Both the position numbers and the translations under genes were made by a program. The notes beneath the pieces were generated by a model. It was given only the letters and a program-made list of their open reading frames with translations, was not told where the DNA came from and did not search any database. Shown here one piece after another: positions 33,403 through 37,756 of a DNA stretch of 37,756 bases; position 1 is the first letter of the stretch; every line of letters begins with the position of its first letter. The stretch is from positions 93,975 through 131,730 of the forward strand of contig NZ_CALMFB010000054.1 of assembly GCF_937863155.1 (NCBI RefSeq), written 5' to 3'. This DNA comes from an uncultured Brevundimonas sp. (GTDB taxonomy: Bacteria > Pseudomonadota > Alphaproteobacteria > Caulobacterales > Caulobacteraceae).

Positions 33403-34362
33403 ATGAAGACGCACAGCCTCAAGACCGCCACCCTGACCCAGCAGGTGATCGAGGCCGGCTCCGGGCCTCTGGTCCTGCTGATCCACGGCTTTCCCGAACT
33501 GTCGATCAGCTGGCGCGCCCAGATCCAGGCCATGGCCCAGGCCGGGTATCGTGTCGTCGCGCCGGACATGCGCGGCTATGGCGGCACGCTCGGTCCTCAG
33601 CGGACCGAGGACCACACCCTCCTGCATCTGGTCGGGGACATGGTCGCCCTGGTCCAGGCGTTGGGCGAAACCCAGGCCGTCGTGGTCGGCCACGATTGGG
33701 GGGCGCCGGTCGCTTGGCATTGTGCGCTTCTGAGGCCCGACATCTTCCGGGCCGTGGCGGGGCTGAGCGTGCCGTTCCAGCCCCGCAGCGACAAGGGTCC
33801 GCCCATCGCGGCGATGAAGGCCATCACGGCGCGGGCCGGGCTGGGCGACCTCTATATCGTCCGCTTCCAGGACATGACCGACCAGATCGAGTTCGACGGC
33901 GACCCGGAAACGGCCCTGCGCAAGATGTTCTGGGCCTATGACGGGGCGACGCCTGCCGACGCCCGCTCGACCGGCTTCATCCCGCCGGGGCGCAGCCTGC
34001 TTCAGACCGTGTCGGATGGTGCGACCCGGCCGCCGTGGATGAGCGAGGCTTTGCTGGCGGAATACGTCGCCGCCTTCGCCGCGCGCGGGTTCAAACAGCC
34101 GATGGACTGGTATCGCTGTCTGGATCGGAACTGGGCGCTGACCGGGTTCGTGCAGGGTCAGAAGATCACCGTCCCGGCCCTGTTCATGGTGGGCGAAAAC
34201 GATCCGGTGCGCCACTACGCCGGGCGGCACGAGGCGACGCTGGGCGACTGGGCCACCGACCTGCGCGGTAACCCCGTCATCCCCGGCGCCGGCCACTGGC
34301 TGCAGCAGGAACGGCCCGATCAGGTGAGCTGGCTGCTGCTGGAGTTTCTGGCAGGGCTTTAG
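33403..34362 (+). CDS. Alpha/beta hydrolase, epoxide hydrolase-like
   Basis: The 319-aa protein has the soluble epoxide hydrolase layout: oxyanion motif HGFPE near 26-30, nucleophile Asp98 in [10 protein letters not shown], acid Asp267 (GENDPVRHY), catalytic His298 (GAGHWLQQE) and a cap with Tyr in [10 protein letters not shown]. Members open epoxides with water; haloalkane dehalogenases are related, but the HDWG/cap-Tyr set favours epoxides. The ATG is supplied with its ribosome binding site by the repeat element upstream. It overlaps the flavin oxidoreductase gene tail-to-tail by 4 bp. Substrate unknown; fatty epoxides would fit the beta-oxidation neighbours. Confidence 0.88.
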   Translation: MKTHSLKTATLTQQVIEAGSGPLVLLIHGFPELSISWRAQIQAMAQAGYRVVAPDMRGYGGTLGPQRTEDHTLLHLVGDMVALVQALGETQAVVVGHDWGAPVAWHCALLRPDIFRAVAGLSVPFQPRSDKGPPIAAMKAITARAGLGDLYIVRFQDMTDQIEFDGDPETALRKMFWAYDGATPADARSTGFIPPGRSLLQTVSDGATRPPWMSEALLAEYVAAFAARGFKQPMDWYRCLDRNWALTGFVQGQKITVPALFMVGENDPVRHYAGRHEATLGDWATDLRGNPVIPGAGHWLQQERPDQVSWLLLEFLAGL

Positions 34363-35345
34363 GTCAGCCCCACGGCCTGGGCGGTGATCTCCAGGCTGCG
34401 GATGCGGGCGTCGATGTCGAACACCATGCCTGTGACCATCACCTCGTCCACGCCCGTCTGGCCCACGAAGTCGGCCATTTTGGCCCGCACCGTCTCCGGC
34501 CCGCCGATGGCGGCATAGGTCAGGCGGCTGTCGACTGCCGCGATCTGTTGCGGCGTCAGCACGGCGGCGATGTCGTCCACCGGCGGCTTCAGGCGGCCGG
34601 GCTTGCCGGTCACCACGGCGGCGAAGGCCTGCTGCATCGAGGTGGAGAGATGGCGCGCCGCCTCGTCCGTGTCGGCGGCGAAGACATTGATGGCGGCCAT
34701 GGCGTAGGGGGTCTTCAGCGCCTCGGACGGACGGAAGCCCCGGCGATAGACGTCCAGCGCCTGCATCAGCAGCTCGGGCGCGAAATGGCTGGCGAAGGCG
34801 AAGGGCAGGCCGAGGTGCGCCGCCAGTTCGGCCGAGAACAGGCTGGAGCCCAGAAGCCAGATCGGCACGCCCGACCCGGCGCCCGGCCAGGCGGTGACGG
34901 CCTGTCCCTCGACCGGCGGGGCCAGGAAGGCCTGAAGCTCCAGCACCTCGCGCGGGAACTGATCGGCGGCGTCGAAATAGCGGCGCAGCGCCCGCGCCGT
35001 AGCCCCGTCCGTGCCCGGCGCCCGGCCCAGGCCCAGGTCGATGCGGCCGGGATACAGGGCCTCCAGCGTGCCGAACTGTTCAGCCACCACGATGGGCGCA
35101 TGGTTGGGCAGCATGATCCCGCCCGAGCCGACGCGGATGCGATCCGTCGCTGCCGCCACATGGCCGATGACCAGCGAGGTCGCGGCCGAGGCGATGCCCG
35201 GCATGTTGTGATGTTCGGCCAGCCAGAAGCGGGTGAAGCCCAGCCTGTCGGCCGCCTGGGCGTACAGGCGCGTCTCGTTCAGGGCGCGGGCGATATCGCC
35301 GCCTTCGACGACGGGCGACAGATCAAGCACGGAATAAGCGGTCAT
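34359..35345 (-). CDS. Luciferase-like flavin-dependent oxidoreductase (YhbW-like)
   Basis: The 328-aa protein is a bacterial luciferase-family monooxygenase/oxidoreductase: [14 protein letters not shown] at the N-terminus, [64 protein letters not shown] and a C-terminal [11 protein letters not shown]. It uses FMNH2/F420-like flavin chemistry; the substrate is unknown. The group closest by motif is YhbW/MsnO8. ATG 35345 has only a weak purine stretch upstream. It is downstream of pirin on the same strand (44 bp), perhaps in one unit with pirin and the Lrp-like regulator. Confidence 0.88.
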   Translation of the reverse strand: MTAYSVLDLSPVVEGGDIARALNETRLYAQAADRLGFTRFWLAEHHNMPGIASAATSLVIGHVAAATDRIRVGSGGIMLPNHAPIVVAEQFGTLEALYPGRIDLGLGRAPGTDGATARALRRYFDAADQFPREVLELQAFLAPPVEGQAVTAWPGAGSGVPIWLLGSSLFSAELAAHLGLPFAFASHFAPELLMQALDVYRRGFRPSEALKTPYAMAAINVFAADTDEAARHLSTSMQQAFAAVVTGKPGRLKPPVDDIAAVLTPQQIAAVDSRLTYAAIGGPETVRAKMADFVGQTGVDEVMVTGMVFDIDARIRSLEITAQAVGLT

Positions 35346-35389
35346 GCCCCGCTAGATCGGGTCGGCCCGTTGCGATTCAAGACCTGAGG

Positions 35390-36328
35390 TCAGACCGGAT
35401 GCGTCGGCTTGGGCTTCACGGCTTTCGGCGCCGGTTCCGGCGTGGCGGGCGTGTCGGGCAGGGGGATGAACTCCAGGTCGTCCTCATGCGGCAGGCTCAT
35501 GCGGCCGGCCTTCCAGTCGGCCTTGGCCTGGTCGATGCGGGCCTGGGACGAGGCGACGAAATTCCACCAGATCAGCCGCTCGCCCACCGGCTCGCCGCCC
35601 AGGGCCATGACCGACGACGGACGCAGGGCCTTCACCGTCGGCTCATGATCCGGCGACAGCACGATCATCTGGCCTTCATGGAAGGTGCGGTCACCCACGT
35701 CGATCTCACCCCTGGCGACGAACAGGGCGCGCTCGCTCATCCCGCCCTGGCCACGACCCGGCGGGGGGGCGGTGCGCACGCCCTGGGCCAGCTCCCAGTG
35801 GACATAGAACAGCGGCGAGGCCGCCGGGGCCGTCGCCTTGGCGCCATAGGCCTCGCCCGCCACCAGACGCGCGAACAGGCCGGCGTTCTCATAGGTCGGC
35901 TGGGCGTCCTCGCCCAGGTGGGTGAAGGACGGGTCGATCTCTTCGGCTTCGGTCGGCAGGGCGATCCAGGCCTGCATGCCGTGCATGGCGCCGCCTTGGC
36001 TGCGCTTCAGGGGGTCGGTTCGCTCGGAATGGACGATGCCCTTGCCGGCGGTCATCCAGTTCACCTCTCCCGGACGGATCGGCTGGGTGTAGCCCAGGTT
36101 GTCGCGGTGAAGAATCTCGCCCTCGAACAGATAGGTCAGGGTCGACAGGCCGATATGCGGATGGGGCCGCACATTGATCGCCTCGGCCCCCGGCGCGAAC
36201 TCGGCCGGCCCCATCTGGTCCAGGAAAATGAACGGCCCGACCATCCGCCGCGAATGGAACGGCAACACGCGCCCGACCTCGAACCCGCCCAGGTCCTTGC
36301 GCCGCGCGTCGATCACCATTTCGATCAT
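35390..36328 (-). CDS. Pirin family protein
   Basis: The 312-aa protein is a bicupin of the pirin family. Metal ligands His56 and His58 (NVRPHPHIGL), His100 and Glu102 (KGIVHSERT) are at almost the same numbers as in human pirin. N-terminal motif RVLPFHSRRMVGPFIFLDQMGP and C-terminal WWNFVAS also match. Some pirins have quercetinase activity; others modulate pyruvate dehydrogenase or transcription. GGAGGG lies 6 bp before ATG 36328. It follows the Lrp-like gene by 42 bp on the same strand. A proline-rich tail (TPEPAPKAVKPKPTHPV) is extra. Confidence 0.93.
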   Translation of the reverse strand: MIEMVIDARRKDLGGFEVGRVLPFHSRRMVGPFIFLDQMGPAEFAPGAEAINVRPHPHIGLSTLTYLFEGEILHRDNLGYTQPIRPGEVNWMTAGKGIVHSERTDPLKRSQGGAMHGMQAWIALPTEAEEIDPSFTHLGEDAQPTYENAGLFARLVAGEAYGAKATAPAASPLFYVHWELAQGVRTAPPPGRGQGGMSERALFVARGEIDVGDRTFHEGQMIVLSPDHEPTVKALRPSSVMALGGEPVGERLIWWNFVASSQARIDQAKADWKAGRMSLPHEDDLEFIPLPDTPATPEPAPKAVKPKPTHPV

Positions 36329-36370
36329 GTCAGACCCTCCAGACGCCGTAAGGAGGGGCGCCGATGCGGA

Positions 36371-37756
<1,386 letters not shown>

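Overview
The window is GC-rich (roughly 70%), gene-dense chromosomal DNA. It looks like an alphaproteobacterium of the Caulobacterales, most likely Brevundimonas or a close relative. The reasons are a PleC-type hybrid-free PAS histidine kinase of nearly the same length and layout as Caulobacter PleC, the cycHJKL-type ccmIEFH operon, the dnaX/ybaB/recR replication-repair group with an SRP RNA gene next to it, Caulobacter-style -10 elements (GCTANAWC-like), and a cluster of CcrM GANTC sites. I see no phage, IS element, CRISPR array, tRNA or rRNA. The species is inferred, not proven.

Layout. 1-5000: end of an unknown gene, small lipoproteins, and an ECF sigma factor facing a membrane Ser/Thr kinase with TPR repeats whose reading frame is broken by one in-frame TGA. 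4760-7140: two small unknown genes, a frame-disrupted LytTR regulator, a divergent IPTL-CTERM surface protein gene with 21-bp-period repeats in the shared promoter region, and a PCu(A)C copper chaperone. 7145-10811: pleC with a GANTC-studded upstream region, a conserved unknown protein and a CBS-pair protein. 10929-16164: an ALDH7-type dehydrogenase, a YfbK-like vWA protein and a KefB/C-type antiporter. 16189-21254: recR, a CPCC cysteine-rich gene, ybaB, a RutE-like nitroreductase, a secreted unknown, dnaX, an inverted REP-like repeat pair and the SRP RNA gene ffs. 21309-25905: a small Arg-rich secreted protein, a PepSY-like protein/response regulator/histidine kinase operon, and an unknown 448-aa protein. 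25968-29681: ccmI-ccmE-ccmF-ccmH, each overlapping the next (TGATG or ATGA). 29689-33244: a candidate ACGT-dyad operator and the fatty-acid beta-oxidation pair thiolase and multifunctional hydratase/dehydrogenase. 33249-36328: a large inverted repeat element, an epoxide-hydrolase-like alpha/beta hydrolase, a flavin-dependent luciferase-like oxidoreductase and a pirin. 36371-37756: an Lrp/AsnC regulator divergent from the branched-chain 2-oxoacid dehydrogenase E1 alpha gene, which runs off the window.

How the genes work together. The right third is mainly carbon and energy catabolism (beta-oxidation, branched-chain amino acid breakdown) plus cytochrome c maturation for respiration. The middle is DNA replication and recombination. 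The left third is signalling and cell-envelope biology. The most useful new leads are regulatory: the 21-bp-period repeats beside the LytTR gene, the five GANTC sites upstream of pleC, the 11-bp-spaced TGTTCAG repeat ahead of the two-component operon, the dyad ahead of the beta-oxidation genes, and a repeat element that supplies the ribosome binding site of a downstream gene. Two genes (Ser/Thr kinase, LytTR regulator) look disrupted, either truly or by sequence error.
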